Shown piece by piece: positions 1-10,769 of a DNA stretch of 64,000 nt; the stretch's first letter is position 1; each line of letters opens with the position of its first letter. The stretch is taken from contig NZ_JACHCI010000025.1 in assembly GCF_014200675.1 (NCBI RefSeq), positions 1 to 64,000 of the forward strand, given 5' to 3'. The notes under the pieces were generated by a model. That model was not told the DNA's origin and ran no database searches. It worked only from the letters and a program-made list of their open reading frames with translations. The stretch comes from Janthinobacterium saanense (GTDB lineage Bacteria > Pseudomonadota > Gammaproteobacteria > Burkholderiales > Burkholderiaceae_D). Made by a program: the position numbers and the translations under genes.

Positions 1-54
1 GTCATCGAGCATGCTCGGCAGGTTAACAGCTGAACTTGCCGTTTACAAGACCCA

Positions 55-92
55 AATAAAAATGCCGTTCAGTCTTAACTGAACGGCATTAC
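55..92 (-). terminator. Rho-independent terminator of queH
   Basis: A perfect 12 bp inverted repeat (61-72 and 79-90) with a 6 nt loop is followed, reading on the minus strand, by a run of T. It lies 37 bases past the queH stop and so ends the minus-strand transcript. Confidence 0.85.
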
Positions 93-128
93 AGCATTGA
101 TGCTGGCTTTTTTGCACGTTCGTGACTT

Positions 129-809
129 TTACTTCTCTTCCGGCGTTTCCGTCACTTCCAGCGTGCCATAAAACTTGACGCCCAAATGGATGCGCTCGCG
201 GCCCATGGCGACGCGGTGTTCATTCGTGTCGCGCAGGGAATAGACGCAGCCGCAATACTCTTGCTGGTAAAAATTCTCGCGCTTGCTGATCTCGATCATG
301 CGGGCCGAACCGCCACCCTTGCGCCAGTTGTATTCCCAGTACAGCATGTCGGGGTAGTGGCTGGCCGCGCGCACGCCGCTGCCATTGATCTGCTTCATGT
401 CTTTCCAGCGAGAAATACCCAATGAGCTGGTAATCACGGGAAAACCATGCTCATGGGCATACAGGGCCGTGCGCTCAAAGCGCATGTCGAAGCACATGGT
501 GCAGCGGCGGCCCCGTTCCGGGTCGTTTTCCATGCCCTTGGCGCGCGCAAACCAGTTGTCGCGGTCGTAATCGGCATCGATGAACGGAATATTGAATTTT
601 TCGGCAAAGCGGATATTTTCCTCCTTGCGTAGTTCATATTCCTTGAGCGGATGAATATTCGGATTGTAAAAAAAGATGGTGAAGTCGATACCCGAGGCCA
701 CCATGGCTTCCATCACTTCGCCCGAGCAGGGTGCGCAGCAGGAATGCAGCAGCACCTTGTTATTGCCACCAGGCCAGGCCAGTTTTTCGCGGGTGTATTC
801 TTGTTCCAT
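129..809 (-). CDS. queH: Epoxyqueuosine reductase QueH
   Basis: This 226 aa protein catalyses the last step of queuosine synthesis, reducing epoxyqueuosine in tRNA wobble positions to queuosine; it is the non-QueG type (old name DUF208). The cysteines expected to bind the Fe-S cluster and second metal are visible: C24-C25-x2-C28 in an LHSCCAPC motif, C103-x2-C106, and C186/C188 in YCGC. Length is typical of the family. The gene stands alone, with its own terminator downstream and metE divergent upstream. Cytoplasmic. Confidence 0.93.
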   Translation of the reverse strand: MEQEYTREKLAWPGGNNKVLLHSCCAPCSGEVMEAMVASGIDFTIFFYNPNIHPLKEYELRKEENIRFAEKFNIPFIDADYDRDNWFARAKGMENDPERGRRCTMCFDMRFERTALYAHEHGFPVITSSLGISRWKDMKQINGSGVRAASHYPDMLYWEYNWRKGGGSARMIEISKRENFYQQEYCGCVYSLRDTNEHRVAMGRERIHLGVKFYGTLEVTETPEEK

Positions 810-983
810 GATGCTATTCCGTCAAGAGAGGGCGTGCGCCTGATCAGTCTGGCACGCCACGTCGATAAAAAGATTACAGGTATCGTTTCACATGAATTTA
901 AATAATGGATGCATTAGATTTTACCATTATTATTAATGAATTGAAGTGTTTATGATGGTGACTATGCAACACAAGGAGTTCTC

Positions 984-3266
984 ATGGTCACCACGCATAA
1001 TCTGGGTTTTCCCCGTATTGGCAGCAAGCGTGAACTGAAATTTGCCCTGGAAGACTACTGGAAGGGCGCCACCACGCGCGAGGCGCTGGAAGGCCTGGGC
1101 GCGGAACTGCGTCTGCGCCACTGGCAAGAGCAGCAAGTGCTGGATTTGGTGCCGGTGGGCGACTTTTCTTTCTACGATCAGGTGCTGGACATGAGTTTCA
1201 CCTTGGGCAACGTGCCCAGGCGCGTGCAAGGCTTGAGCGGCAATGTGCTGGACAACTATTTCCGCGTGGCCCGTGGCCGTTCGGCCAGTGACAGCGATTG
1301 CAGCTGCGTGCATGCCGGTGAAATGACCAAATGGTTTGACACCAACTACCACTACATCGTGCCTGAATTCTCGGCCGAGACCCAGTTTGCGCTGGACGCA
1401 AGGCGCCTGGTGGAACAGATCGAACAAGCGCGCACACTGGGCGCCAGGATCAAACCTGTGATCATCGGCCCTGTGAGCTATTTGTGGCTGGGCAAGGAAA
1501 AAGACGGGTCGAACAAGCTGGCGCTGCTGCCGAAACTGCTGCCTGTGTATGCAGGACTGCTGGCCAGGCTGGCCAGCCTGGGCGTGGAATGGGTACAGAT
1601 CGATGAGCCAGTGCTGGTCACGGAACTGGATGCCACCTGGAAGCAAGCGTTCGTGACCGCCTACGATGCCTTGCAAGGCGCGCCAGTCAAACTGCTGCTG
1701 GCCACGTATTTTGGCAAGCTGCAAGACAATTTGCCGCTGGCCGCCAGCCTGCCGGTGCAAGGCTTGCACGTGGACGCCATCAACGCCCGTGATGAGGTTG
1801 CGGCATTGATCACCAAACTGCCGGCGCAGCACGTGCTGTCGCTGGGCGTGGTGAATGGCCGCAATATCTGGAAAACCGATCTGAGCGCGACTCTGGAATG
1901 GCTGGAACCTGTCCATGCCACGCTGCAAGAGCGCCTGTGGCTCGCCCCATCGTGTTCCTTGCTGCACGTGCCTGTCGACCTGGACAATGAACAAAAGCTG
2001 GACCAGGACATCAAGTCGTGGCTCGCGTATGCCCTGCAAAAACTGCATGAAGTGCAAATACTGTCGGCAGCGCTGAACCATGGTCGTGCCTCGGTGCAAG
2101 CCGAACTGGCCGGCAATGCCGCCGCCATCGCCGCCCGCCGCGCTTCGCCGCGCGTACACAATCCTGCCGTCAAAGCTGCGCTTGGCGCCATCGAAAGCCG
2201 ATTTGGTCAACGCCAGAGCGATTACGCCGAGCGTGCCCGCAAACAAGCGGCGCTGCTGCAATTGCCGGCTTTCCCGACCACCACCATCGGTTCCTTCCCG
2301 CAAACGGCGGAAATTCGCCAGGCCCGCAGCCAGTACCGCAGCGGCCAGCTCGACACTTGCGCGTATAAAGCGCTGATGCAGGCAGAAATCGCCCGCTGCG
2401 TCAAAGAGCAGGAAGCGCTGGAACTGGACGTGCTGGTGCACGGCGAAGCCGAACGCAACGACATGGTGGAATACTTTGGCGAACAGCTGGATGGCTACGC
2501 CTTCAGCCAGTTCGGCTGGGTGCAGTCCTACGGTTCGCGTTGCGTGAAACCGCCTATTCTGTTCGGCGACATCAGCCGTCCCAAAGCCATGACGGTGGAG
2601 TGGAGCACCTACGCCCAGTCGCTGACCAGCAAGCCGATGAAAGGCATGCTGACCGGCCCTGTGACGATATTGAACTGGTCCTTCGTGCGCGACGACCAGC
2701 CACGTTCGGTATCGTGCTACCAGCTGGCGCTGGCCATGCGTGCAGAAGTGCTGGACCTGGAACAGGCCGGTATCCGCGTGATACAGATCGACGAAGCGGC
2801 GCTGCGCGAAGGCTTGCCCCTGCGCAAGGCGCAATGGAAAGAATACCTGGACTGGGCCGTGGCATCGTTCCGCATCACCGCCAACGGCGTGCGCGATGAA
2901 ACGCAGATCCACACCCATATGTGCTACTCGGCGTTCAACGACATCATTGCGCAGATCGCCGGCATGGATGCCGACGTGATCACCATCGAAACCTCGCGTT
3001 CGGACATGGAATTGCTGGACGCCTTCGATGACTTCAAGTATCCGAATCAAATCGGTCCTGGCGTGTACGACATCCACTCGCCGAACATTCCAGGCCAGGA
3101 GCAGATCGTCAAGCTGATGCAAAAAGCGGCTGAACGCATCCCGGCGGCCCGCTTGTGGGTCAATCCCGATTGCGGCCTGAAAACGCGCGGCTGGAAAGAG
3201 GTGATTCCTGCGCTGCACAATATGGTCGCCGCTGCCAAGACCTTACGGAGCACCGTCAGTGTTTAG
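984..3266 (+). CDS. metE: Cobalamin-independent methionine synthase MetE
   Basis: This 760 aa 5-methyltetrahydropteroyltriglutamate-homocysteine S-methyltransferase makes the final step of methionine synthesis without B12. The N-terminal half begins with the family signature [17 protein letters not shown]. The C-terminal half holds the zinc ligands H645 and C647 (HTHMCYS) and C730 (NPDCGLKTR), which line up with E. coli H641, C643 and C726. A strong Shine-Dalgarno (AAGGAG) precedes the ATG. No metR neighbour is present, and I could not identify a convincing MetR box in the 174 bp upstream. Monocistronic, divergent from queH. Confidence 0.97.
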   Translation: MVTTHNLGFPRIGSKRELKFALEDYWKGATTREALEGLGAELRLRHWQEQQVLDLVPVGDFSFYDQVLDMSFTLGNVPRRVQGLSGNVLDNYFRVARGRSASDSDCSCVHAGEMTKWFDTNYHYIVPEFSAETQFALDARRLVEQIEQARTLGARIKPVIIGPVSYLWLGKEKDGSNKLALLPKLLPVYAGLLARLASLGVEWVQIDEPVLVTELDATWKQAFVTAYDALQGAPVKLLLATYFGKLQDNLPLAASLPVQGLHVDAINARDEVAALITKLPAQHVLSLGVVNGRNIWKTDLSATLEWLEPVHATLQERLWLAPSCSLLHVPVDLDNEQKLDQDIKSWLAYALQKLHEVQILSAALNHGRASVQAELAGNAAAIAARRASPRVHNPAVKAALGAIESRFGQRQSDYAERARKQAALLQLPAFPTTTIGSFPQTAEIRQARSQYRSGQLDTCAYKALMQAEIARCVKEQEALELDVLVHGEAERNDMVEYFGEQLDGYAFSQFGWVQSYGSRCVKPPILFGDISRPKAMTVEWSTYAQSLTSKPMKGMLTGPVTILNWSFVRDDQPRSVSCYQLALAMRAEVLDLEQAGIRVIQIDEAALREGLPLRKAQWKEYLDWAVASFRITANGVRDETQIHTHMCYSAFNDIIAQIAGMDADVITIETSRSDMELLDAFDDFKYPNQIGPGVYDIHSPNIPGQEQIVKLMQKAAERIPAARLWVNPDCGLKTRGWKEVIPALHNMVAAAKTLRSTVSV

Positions 3267-3300
3267 GTGGCGTAGTGAGTCCAGCGCTGTCTTTGCGGCT

Positions 3301-5565
3301 TCAGGCTGCGCCTTGCAGCGCTTCTTCGGTCAGCCATTTGCCCAGTGCGCTGGCGGTCATCGGGCGGGCAAATAGAAATCCCTGGGCCATGGGGCAGCCC
3401 AGCGCCTGCAGGATTTGCGCCTGCCGCTCATCTTCCACCCCTTCGGCGATCACGGCCAGGCCCAGGTTGCGGCCCAGCTGAATGACCATTTCAGCGATGC
3501 TGCTGCCGCGCGCCGAGCCGGTGATTTCGGTGACGAAGGCGCGGTCTATCTTCAGGCGGTCCACCTGCAGGCGCTGCAGGTAAGACAGCGATGAAAAGCC
3601 GGTGCCGAAGTCGTCGATGGCGATGCTCACGCCCGTCTGTTTGATCTGCCACAGCATCTTGATCAAGAGGTCGGGTTCTTCCATCGCCATCGATTCGGTG
3701 ATTTCCAGTTCGATGAATTCGGGTGGCGCCTGTGTTTCTTCCAGCGCCAGGCGCAGCATTTCCAAAAACAGGGGATGGCGGAACTGCACTTGCGAGACGT
3801 TGATCGACATGACGAAGTTGCGGTGGCCCTCGGCGCGCAGCCGCACCAGTTCGCAGCAGGCGGTGCGCAGCACCCATTCGCCCAGCTCGATGATGATGCC
3901 CGAGTATTCGGCGATGGGAATAAAACGGTCGGGCGAGATGAACTTGCCATCCGGCGTTTGCCAGCGCAGCAGCGCTTCGGCGCCCACGGCGCGGCGCGTG
4001 GACAGGTCGATCTGCGGCTGGTAGACCACAAATAGCTGCTTCTGGCTGAAGGCCGTGCGCAGCGCGTGCATCATGCGCACCCGCTCGCGGATTTCGATGC
4101 CCATGCTGCGCGAAAAATAAAAGTGGCCGGCGCGCTGCTGGCTCTTGGCGCGTTTCAGGGCGATATCGGCATCCTTCAAGGCATCGGCGCCCGTGCCGGC
4201 ATGCTCGCCCAGGCGCACCAGGCCCAAGGTGGCCGATACCTGCACGTCCTGGCCATCGATGCTGAACGGCGTCTGGAACAGGGCCAGGATATTGGCCGGG
4301 TTCACCTGCGATGAATCGCCCAGCACACTGAAAATATCGCCACCGAGGCGCGCCACCGTCAGTTGCTCGCCCAGCTGGGTTTGCAGCCGGCCCGCCACGG
4401 CCAGCAGCAGCAAGTCGCCAAACTGATGGCCCAGCGCGTCATTGGTTTCGGCAAAGTGGTCCAGGTCGACCAGCGACAGGGTTGCCTCGTCGCGCGCAGG
4501 GCCGGCCAGCGCCGTGTCGAGGATTTCCACCAGGCGCGTGCGGTTGGGCAGCTTCGATAGCTGGTCGTAGAAGGCCGCGTTATGCAGATGCGTGACCAGT
4601 TCCACGTTGTCGAGCCCGACGGCGACGTTGCTGCAAAAGACTTCGAGCAGGCTTTCATCGATGGCGGAAAGAGGGCGCGGCAGCAGCAGGAAGGCGGCCG
4701 CATCGCGGCTGGACTTGCCGGCAAAGTACAGGGTGGCGTAGTCGTGGGCGTACACATTGCGCCGCTGCGCCAGCGTATGGTCGATGGCCTGCGCCACGCG
4801 GGCATTGTCGAGCTTGCACAGGGCGCTATGCGGTAGATTGGAAAAAATGCCCGTGCAGGCGCAGACGACCAGCTGCTTGCTGCCGTCGTCGAGCATATCC
4901 TGCACGCACAGCACGCCATCGGCGCGTACGCCCAGCAAGTCGGCGATCTGCGCCAGCGCGCCGGCCGAGAAGTTCTGCACGCCGTGTAAAGCCATCAATT
5001 GCGTGCTGGCGTGGACAATCTGGTCCAGGCCGCGCCGGCTGCTGCTGATCGCCCGTATCTGCTCATACGAGCGGATGGCCGCCGTCACCGTGGTAAACAG
5101 CTTGATGCGCGTCAGTTCGGATTTGGTCTTGTAATCGTTGATGTCGAAATCGCGGATGGCGTCGATTTCCGGTGCATAGCCGGGCTGGCCGGTGCGCAGG
5201 ATGATGCGCACGTCGGTCATTTTCAGGGTTTCGCGGATATAGCGTACTAAATGCAGGCCCGCATCATCCTGTTCCATCACCACGTCGAGCAGGATGACGG
5301 CGATGTCGGTTTCATGCTTGAGCTGCTCGCGCGCCTGCGCTGCCGAATAGGCATGCACGAATTCCAGCGGACGGTGCTGCATTTCCAGGTTGCCGAGGGC
5401 AAAAGTGGTGGTGGAGTGGACATCTTCATCGTCGTCGATGATCATCACTCTCCAGACGCTGCGCAGCGCGGCGGCGGAGGCTGGCGGCGGTGCTTGCTCA
5501 TCGAGGAATACCAGGTCGTCGTGATCGTCCTTGTTGGCATCAAGGGGCATGATCGGTTCAGGCAT
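3301..5565 (-). CDS. Response regulator with DUF3369, degenerate GGDEF and EAL domains
   Basis: This 754 aa cytoplasmic protein is probably a c-di-GMP phosphodiesterase. Order of domains: receiver domain about 38-165 with acidic pocket D44-D46 and likely phospho-acceptor D94; a DUF3369-like sensor region about 170-325; GGDEF domain about 330-490; EAL domain about 500-745. The GGDEF signature reads GGDIF (408-412), so cyclase activity is doubtful. The EAL site is intact: EAL 530-532, then ELEITES, DDFGTGFSSL, KIDRAF and AEGVE. The gene is convergent with metE and separated from aroC by a long palindrome-bearing gap. Partner kinase is not in the window. Confidence 0.9.
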   Translation of the reverse strand: MPEPIMPLDANKDDHDDLVFLDEQAPPPASAAALRSVWRVMIIDDDEDVHSTTTFALGNLEMQHRPLEFVHAYSAAQAREQLKHETDIAVILLDVVMEQDDAGLHLVRYIRETLKMTDVRIILRTGQPGYAPEIDAIRDFDINDYKTKSELTRIKLFTTVTAAIRSYEQIRAISSSRRGLDQIVHASTQLMALHGVQNFSAGALAQIADLLGVRADGVLCVQDMLDDGSKQLVVCACTGIFSNLPHSALCKLDNARVAQAIDHTLAQRRNVYAHDYATLYFAGKSSRDAAAFLLLPRPLSAIDESLLEVFCSNVAVGLDNVELVTHLHNAAFYDQLSKLPNRTRLVEILDTALAGPARDEATLSLVDLDHFAETNDALGHQFGDLLLLAVAGRLQTQLGEQLTVARLGGDIFSVLGDSSQVNPANILALFQTPFSIDGQDVQVSATLGLVRLGEHAGTGADALKDADIALKRAKSQQRAGHFYFSRSMGIEIRERVRMMHALRTAFSQKQLFVVYQPQIDLSTRRAVGAEALLRWQTPDGKFISPDRFIPIAEYSGIIIELGEWVLRTACCELVRLRAEGHRNFVMSINVSQVQFRHPLFLEMLRLALEETQAPPEFIELEITESMAMEEPDLLIKMLWQIKQTGVSIAIDDFGTGFSSLSYLQRLQVDRLKIDRAFVTEITGSARGSSIAEMVIQLGRNLGLAVIAEGVEDERQAQILQALGCPMAQGFLFARPMTASALGKWLTEEALQGAA

Positions 5566-6039
5566 GTAATAGCTCTCCAGGATGACTTGATATTATTGCG
5601 AGCGCATCAGAAATGTGCATGGCGTTGTTGCACCGCCTTGCCGTACTGGCGTACTGTCTTCGGCGGTGCGCCTAGCCCTGCACATTTCTGATGTGCTCTC
5701 GGCGCATACCAAAAAATCAAAAAAACAAGGCATTACTCTCGCCATTTCTGATGCAGCTCTTGTTGCTTACCCCAATAAAAGTCGCATGTCGGGGATTTTG
5801 TTATACGCTCTCATTCAAGTATATAGCGATTTAATAAGCACTATGCTTTTTTAAATCTATGCCGTGGGGCAATATTTCTGTACTGGCATAAATACAACTG
5901 TAATAGATGATTTTTGATATTTAAAATGCATCAAGCCTTTCATTTCCCTGCACCATGTTGTAGAGAATGTGGCGATAGCGGTCTGGCGCGCCGTGTAGAC
6001 TGGTAGAATTGCGTTTTCCAGTCTTCACAATTTCCTACT
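5566..6039. repeat. Gene-free gap with a long nested palindrome
   Basis: No gene is visible in these 470 bases. Bases 5601-5619 and 5679-5697 are inverted repeats (18 of 19 match). Nested inside is a perfect 8 bp stem, 5630-5637 with 5662-5669. A partial copy of the arm (CATTTCTGATG) recurs near 5743-5753. The remainder is AT-rich and should contain promoters for aroC and the leftward regulator gene. The palindrome looks like a repetitive intergenic element of the host rather than a plain terminator, since no T-run follows on either strand. Confidence 0.6.
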
Positions 6040-7134
6040 ATGTCCGGCAATTCATTTGGCAAGCTGTTTACTGTTACCACTTTCGGCGAATCGCATGGCC
6101 CGGCTATCGGCTGCGTGATCGACGGCTGCCCGCCGGGCCTGGTCTTGTCGGAAGCCGATATCCAGCCTGAACTGGACCGCCGCAAACCGGGCACTTCGCG
6201 CCACGTGACGCAGCGCCAGGAATCCGATACGGTCGAGATACTGTCCGGCGTGTACCAGGGCGTAACGACCGGTACGCCGATTGCGCTGCTGATCCGCAAC
6301 GAAGACCAGCGCAGCAAGGATTACGGCAATATCGCCGAAAGCTTCCGCCCCGGTCATGCAGACTATACCTATTGGCATAAATATGGCGTACGCGATCCGC
6401 GCGGCGGTGGCCGCTCGTCGGCGCGCCTGACGGCGCCGGTGGTGGGCGCGGCGGCGATTGCCAAGAAATGGCTGCTACAGCAATATGGCACCACCTTCAA
6501 GGGCTGCATGAGCCAGCTGGGCGATATTCCCGTGCCGTTTGAATCCTGGGAGCATGTGCATGCCAATCCTTTTTTTGCGGCCAGCGGCGACGCCGATCTG
6601 ATCGCGCGCATGGAAGCGGCGATGGACCAGCTGCGCCGCGATGGCGATTCCATCGGCGCCCGTATCGATGTGATTGCGCAAAACGTGCCGGTCGGCCTGG
6701 GCCAGCCCATCTACGACAAGCTGGACGCCGACATCGCCTACGCGATGATGGGCATCAACGCCGTCAAGGGCGTGGAAATCGGCGCCGGTTTTGATTCCGT
6801 GGCGCAAAAAGGCTCGGAACACGGCGATGAACTGACGCCAGAAGGTTTTATCGGCAATAACGCCGGTGGCGTGCTGGGAGGTATTTCTACCGGGCAAGAC
6901 ATCAGCGTGTCGATTGCCATCAAGCCCACCTCGTCGATCCGCACGCCGCGCCGTTCGATCGATAAGGAAGGTAACCCTGTGATGGTGGAAACCTTCGGCC
7001 GCCACGACCCCTGCGTCGGCATCCGCGCCACGCCGATTGCCGAAGCCATGCTGGCGCTGGTGCTGATCGACCACGCCCTGATGTACCGCGCCCAGTGCGG
7101 TGATGTCAGTGTAACTACGCCGAAGCTGAAGTGA
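6040..7134 (+). CDS. aroC: Chorismate synthase AroC
   Basis: This 364 aa enzyme converts 5-enolpyruvylshikimate-3-phosphate to chorismate, the branch point of aromatic amino acid synthesis, using reduced FMN. Family signatures are clear: [18 protein letters not shown] at the N-terminus, [18 protein letters not shown] and, near the C-terminus, [12 protein letters not shown]. Length is normal for bacteria. It stands alone, convergent with the HDOD gene downstream. Confidence 0.97.
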   Translation: MSGNSFGKLFTVTTFGESHGPAIGCVIDGCPPGLVLSEADIQPELDRRKPGTSRHVTQRQESDTVEILSGVYQGVTTGTPIALLIRNEDQRSKDYGNIAESFRPGHADYTYWHKYGVRDPRGGGRSSARLTAPVVGAAAIAKKWLLQQYGTTFKGCMSQLGDIPVPFESWEHVHANPFFAASGDADLIARMEAAMDQLRRDGDSIGARIDVIAQNVPVGLGQPIYDKLDADIAYAMMGINAVKGVEIGAGFDSVAQKGSEHGDELTPEGFIGNNAGGVLGGISTGQDISVSIAIKPTSSIRTPRRSIDKEGNPVMVETFGRHDPCVGIRATPIAEAMLALVLIDHALMYRAQCGDVSVTTPKLK

Positions 7135-7175
7135 TTTGAGTTTCGTCGGATCAAGGCCTGCGGCCCTGATCCGAC

Positions 7176-8672
7176 TTACGCCACCTTGTTTGCTACCAAC
7201 TCCAATTGGTGGCGCATCTCCACCGACTGCACCAGCAAGGCCCGGATATCGTTGATCAGGTTGAATTCCGTCTGGTTCAGCTGGATGGGCGGGAAGCTGT
7301 CGTCCCAGTCGCCATATAAAAATCCCGTCGGGTGGCCGTTGGCCGACAGCGGCAGCACCACGAAGCTGCGCGCTTCCGACAGGGTGGACTTCCACCATTG
7401 CGGCAGCTTGGCGGCGAATTTCGGGTCGCGCGCATTGTCGATGAAGATCACGCGGTCGCTATTGAGGGCCGCATGGAACACGTTCGGCTCGTAGGCGTCG
7501 CCAAACACCATCAAATCCTGCAGGTCGGCCATGCCTTCGCCCATGCTGATGCGGGCCGAATACAAATGATCCTTATGGTTGCGCACGAAGGCCACCGAGC
7601 GTGAAAAATCAAAGCCCTGGTGCAGCGTTTCCAGCGCCATCGAGACCATCTGCCCAGGCGTGGCGCTGCCGATGGCGCCGCGCAGATCGGCCAGGCCGCT
7701 GATCAGGATGCGGTTGCCTTCGGCGCGCAAGCGCGTCGACGCCAGTTGCTGCGCGCGCCGTTCGGCCGGCTTCGACAACGGCGCAATCGACAGGTCGGCG
7801 GCGGCCATCGCTTTTGCCTTTTCCACCGCCGCACCCAGCTCGTCGACTGCTATGCCCAGCATGCCCGAATAATTTTCGATCAGCGCGTGCACCTGGGCCG
7901 CGCCGGCTGCATCGTCGTGCCACAGCGAGTCGGCGCAGCGTGCGGCCATGGTCGACACGCCGGCCATCCAGTCGGCGCCGGTAGCAGGAGTGTCCTCCAC
8001 CGAGGCTTCCAATGGACGCATGCCATTGATCAGGTGTTGCGGCAAGCCCCAGTGGGCCGCCGTGGCGTACCCCACTTCGGGCAGCGACAGGCCGAGGATT
8101 TCGCGCGCGGCTGCCGCTTCATTGCCGGGGCCTGCGTGCGCCTGCATGCGGGCCCAGAAATCCGTCATGTAAAACGTCACCATCATGCGGCCCAGGGTGT
8201 GCAGCATGGAGCAGACCACGGCCTGTTCTGCTTGCAGGCTGCCGGCGCTGGTGGCCACCTGTTGCGCCACCATGCCTGCCAGCACGGCCTTTTCCATCTC
8301 GACGTGGGCGCTGACCGAGTCCGGCGTGGCTTGCGACAATTCTTCGATCAGTTTCAGGCCCAGCGCCAGATGGCCGATGGCGTCGATCCCCAGCACCAGC
8401 ACGGCTTTCGAGACCGTGTTGACGCGCTGGCCGAAAGCCGAATACATGCCGCTATTGGCCAGGCGCAATACCTTGTGCGTCAGGACAGGATCCGACAGCA
8501 CCGTTTGCGTCATGTCGAATTCGTGGTCATCCTCGCCGCGCATGGCGCCCAGGATGGCGCTGATGGCCTTGGCGAAGCCGGGCATGTCACCTTGCTGGCG
8601 GGTGCGCGCCCATAGCAGTTCCAGGGTGTTCTTGCCGAGCTGCGTAGGCGCCGTGTACTGGCCTGGATTCAT
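7176..8672 (-). CDS. HDOD-domain protein with C-terminal GAF-like region
   Basis: This 498 aa protein has an HDOD domain (about residues 25-235, a non-catalytic HD relative found in signalling output proteins) with the typical ALxSDPxLTxKVLRLANS pattern near residues 60-75. A GAF-like region follows at about 330-490. Its ATG overlaps the stop of the upstream PAS-GGDEF-EAL gene (ATGA at 8669-8672), so the two are translationally coupled. This implies a shared role in c-di-GMP or cell-behaviour signalling; the exact function is unknown. Confidence 0.85.
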   Translation of the reverse strand: MNPGQYTAPTQLGKNTLELLWARTRQQGDMPGFAKAISAILGAMRGEDDHEFDMTQTVLSDPVLTHKVLRLANSGMYSAFGQRVNTVSKAVLVLGIDAIGHLALGLKLIEELSQATPDSVSAHVEMEKAVLAGMVAQQVATSAGSLQAEQAVVCSMLHTLGRMMVTFYMTDFWARMQAHAGPGNEAAAAREILGLSLPEVGYATAAHWGLPQHLINGMRPLEASVEDTPATGADWMAGVSTMAARCADSLWHDDAAGAAQVHALIENYSGMLGIAVDELGAAVEKAKAMAAADLSIAPLSKPAERRAQQLASTRLRAEGNRILISGLADLRGAIGSATPGQMVSMALETLHQGFDFSRSVAFVRNHKDHLYSARISMGEGMADLQDLMVFGDAYEPNVFHAALNSDRVIFIDNARDPKFAAKLPQWWKSTLSEARSFVVLPLSANGHPTGFLYGDWDDSFPPIQLNQTEFNLINDIRALLVQSVEMRHQLELVANKVA

Positions 8673-10477
8673 GACACACCTCCGCGCAGTGCATGGTCTG
8701 ACGGCGCGGAAACCAGCGTCGCATAGGTTTTTTCGCTGAGTGCCGCCAGTGCGGCATGGGCCGGCATCGGTTTGCCCGTCAGATAGCCCTGTATATAGTG
8801 GCAGCCACGTGATTCCATGAAATGCATTTGTTCTTCAGTTTCTACACCCTCGGCCACGACCGACAGATTCAAGTGCTTGGCCAGGTCGAGGATGGTGTTG
8901 CAGATCGCCGCGTCCTTGCTGGACTCGGGCAGATCCTTGATAAAGGTACGGTCTATCTTCAGCACGGAAATCGGGAAGCGCTTCAGATAGGCCAGTGATG
9001 AATAGCCGGTGCCAAAATCGTCGATGGCGATGCGCGCGCGGCGTTCCGTCATTTTAACGAGGATGGTTTCTGCGTGCACGGGATCGATCATCAAGGTGCC
9101 CTCTGTGATTTCCAGCACCAGGTGCTCGCCCGACAGGCCCGAAAAGGCGATGGCGTCGTCCAGCACGTCGAGGAATTTGTCGTTGCGGAACTGGCGCGGA
9201 CTGATATTGACCGAGATATACAGCGCCCGCTGCGCCACTTCCTGGAATTGCTTGAGCTGCACGCAGGCTGCTTTCAGCGCCCAGGCGCCCAGCAGGTTGA
9301 TCAAGCCGTTCGCTTCGGCAATGGGAATGAAGCGCACGGGCGGCACCAGGCCCAGGGTAGGGTGCTTCCAGCGCATCAAGGTCTCGAAACCCTGGATCTG
9401 GCGCGTGTGCGCGTCCACGATGGGCTGGTAGTACAGCAAAAACTCGCCTTCGCGCACGGCCTGGAACATGGCCGCTTCCAGCGAGATATCGTGTTCGGAC
9501 GGGCTGTTCAGGCGCGGGCTGTAGACCAGGCAGCGGGCCTTGCCGGTTTCCTTGGCGCGCGACATGGCCGCATCGGCCAGCGCCACCAGGCGCACTTCGT
9601 CTTCGGCATGCAGCGGGTAAATCGACACGCCGACCGAGGCGCCCACGTAGATCGTGTGGCCGTCGACTTCGAACGGCGCCTGCAAGGTGGCCAGCAAACG
9701 GCCCGTCACCAGCTTGATCTGCGCGTCGGTAGCGCTTCCAGGCAGGACCGCAACAAATTCATCACCGCCCACGCGAGCCAGGGTGTCGCTGTCGCGCAGG
9801 GTCTTGCGCAGGCGCGCGGCGGCCAGGCGCAGCACGGCGTCGCCAACCGGGTGGCCGAGTCCATCGTTGACCTTTTTAAAGCCATCGAGGCCGATGGTGG
9901 CCACCGAGAAGCCCTGGCCCGAGCGCGCGGCCTGGGCGATCACCATGCGGATACGGTCCGACAGCAGCAAGCGATTGGGCAAACCCGTGAGCGCATCGTG
10001 CGTGGCCATATGCCGCAGCCGTTCTTCCGTATTGTGCTGGGCCGAGGTATCGCGCCCGACCACCAGCAGTTCGACGATGCCGGTCTGGCTGATATACGAA
10101 GAAATACGTAGTTCGAACCAGATTTCCTGGTCTGGCGTTTGCAGCCGCACTTCCAGCCGGCCCGGTTCTTCCAGGGCGTCTTCCAGCGCAGCCTGCAGCG
10201 CCGCGCGCGACGCTTCCGTGGCCAGTGGCAGTAATGGACGGCCGGCCAGGCCTGCCGGCGCACCGAACAGCGTGGCTGCGCGGCGGCTGGCAAACAGGAT
10301 CACGCCGTGCGCATCGAGCCGGAACACGATGTCGCCTGCCTCTTCCATGAGGTTATCCAATTCTAGACGAGCCTCGCGGTGGGCGGCGGATGGGGTACTG
10401 GAAAACATCGTGCTGGCTTTTACCTTATCGTTCAGTATTGACCACCCTGCAATCGGCAGGCTGGCCAGGAAATTCAC
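8669..10477 (-). CDS. PAS-GGDEF-EAL c-di-GMP signalling protein
   Basis: This 602 aa bifunctional-type protein has a PAS domain at about 38-145, GGDEF at about 155-315 and EAL at about 335-580. The cyclase signature is intact (GGDEF 237-241, preceded by LARV). The phosphodiesterase signature reads ETL (365-367) in place of EAL, but the later residues (LEITEGT, DDFGTGYSSL, KIDRTF, AEGVE) are kept. No membrane segment is seen, so it is likely cytoplasmic. An internal ATG at M24 (MFSSTPS) is an alternative start. It is first gene of a two-gene unit with the HDOD protein. Confidence 0.9.
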   Translation of the reverse strand: MNFLASLPIAGWSILNDKVKASTMFSSTPSAAHREARLELDNLMEEAGDIVFRLDAHGVILFASRRAATLFGAPAGLAGRPLLPLATEASRAALQAALEDALEEPGRLEVRLQTPDQEIWFELRISSYISQTGIVELLVVGRDTSAQHNTEERLRHMATHDALTGLPNRLLLSDRIRMVIAQAARSGQGFSVATIGLDGFKKVNDGLGHPVGDAVLRLAAARLRKTLRDSDTLARVGGDEFVAVLPGSATDAQIKLVTGRLLATLQAPFEVDGHTIYVGASVGVSIYPLHAEDEVRLVALADAAMSRAKETGKARCLVYSPRLNSPSEHDISLEAAMFQAVREGEFLLYYQPIVDAHTRQIQGFETLMRWKHPTLGLVPPVRFIPIAEANGLINLLGAWALKAACVQLKQFQEVAQRALYISVNISPRQFRNDKFLDVLDDAIAFSGLSGEHLVLEITEGTLMIDPVHAETILVKMTERRARIAIDDFGTGYSSLAYLKRFPISVLKIDRTFIKDLPESSKDAAICNTILDLAKHLNLSVVAEGVETEEQMHFMESRGCHYIQGYLTGKPMPAHAALAALSEKTYATLVSAPSDHALRGGVS

Positions 10478-10769
10478 ACCATCTTCATTGCAGCTTGCTG
10501 GCTGCTTGCGCTATCAAATGTCAGTTGACCCAGACGAAATGTATCATTGAAAAGCCCCCAATTACATGAAATAAAGCAACATTCCTTCAGCTTGCATGGG
10601 GGATTTCATAAATAAGACTTTCTTTTCCTGAAAAACCTTGTGCAAGGGGCCGCACGGCAAGCCGCTTGCCCTGACCTGGTCTTTGCGCTAGTCTGGCTGA
10701 CAGACGGTTTTTTGCCTGCTGCCAGCTTGGCAGGGGCGCCATGATAGCAAACCGCACCGGAGACCCGCC
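10478..10769. other. Gene-free gap between divergent genes
   Basis: About 290 bases separate the leftward PAS-GGDEF-EAL gene and rightward aidB. I see no convincing gene, RNA or strong palindrome here. It should hold both promoters. Confidence 0.5.

Noticed and set aside
810..983. MetR box upstream of metE
   Set aside because: TGAA and TTCA half-sites occur but not with the usual spacing and orientation.
933..3218. Open frame of 761 codons on the minus strand
   Set aside because: It is the antisense shadow of metE; composition is arginine/histidine/glutamine-rich and without any family motif.
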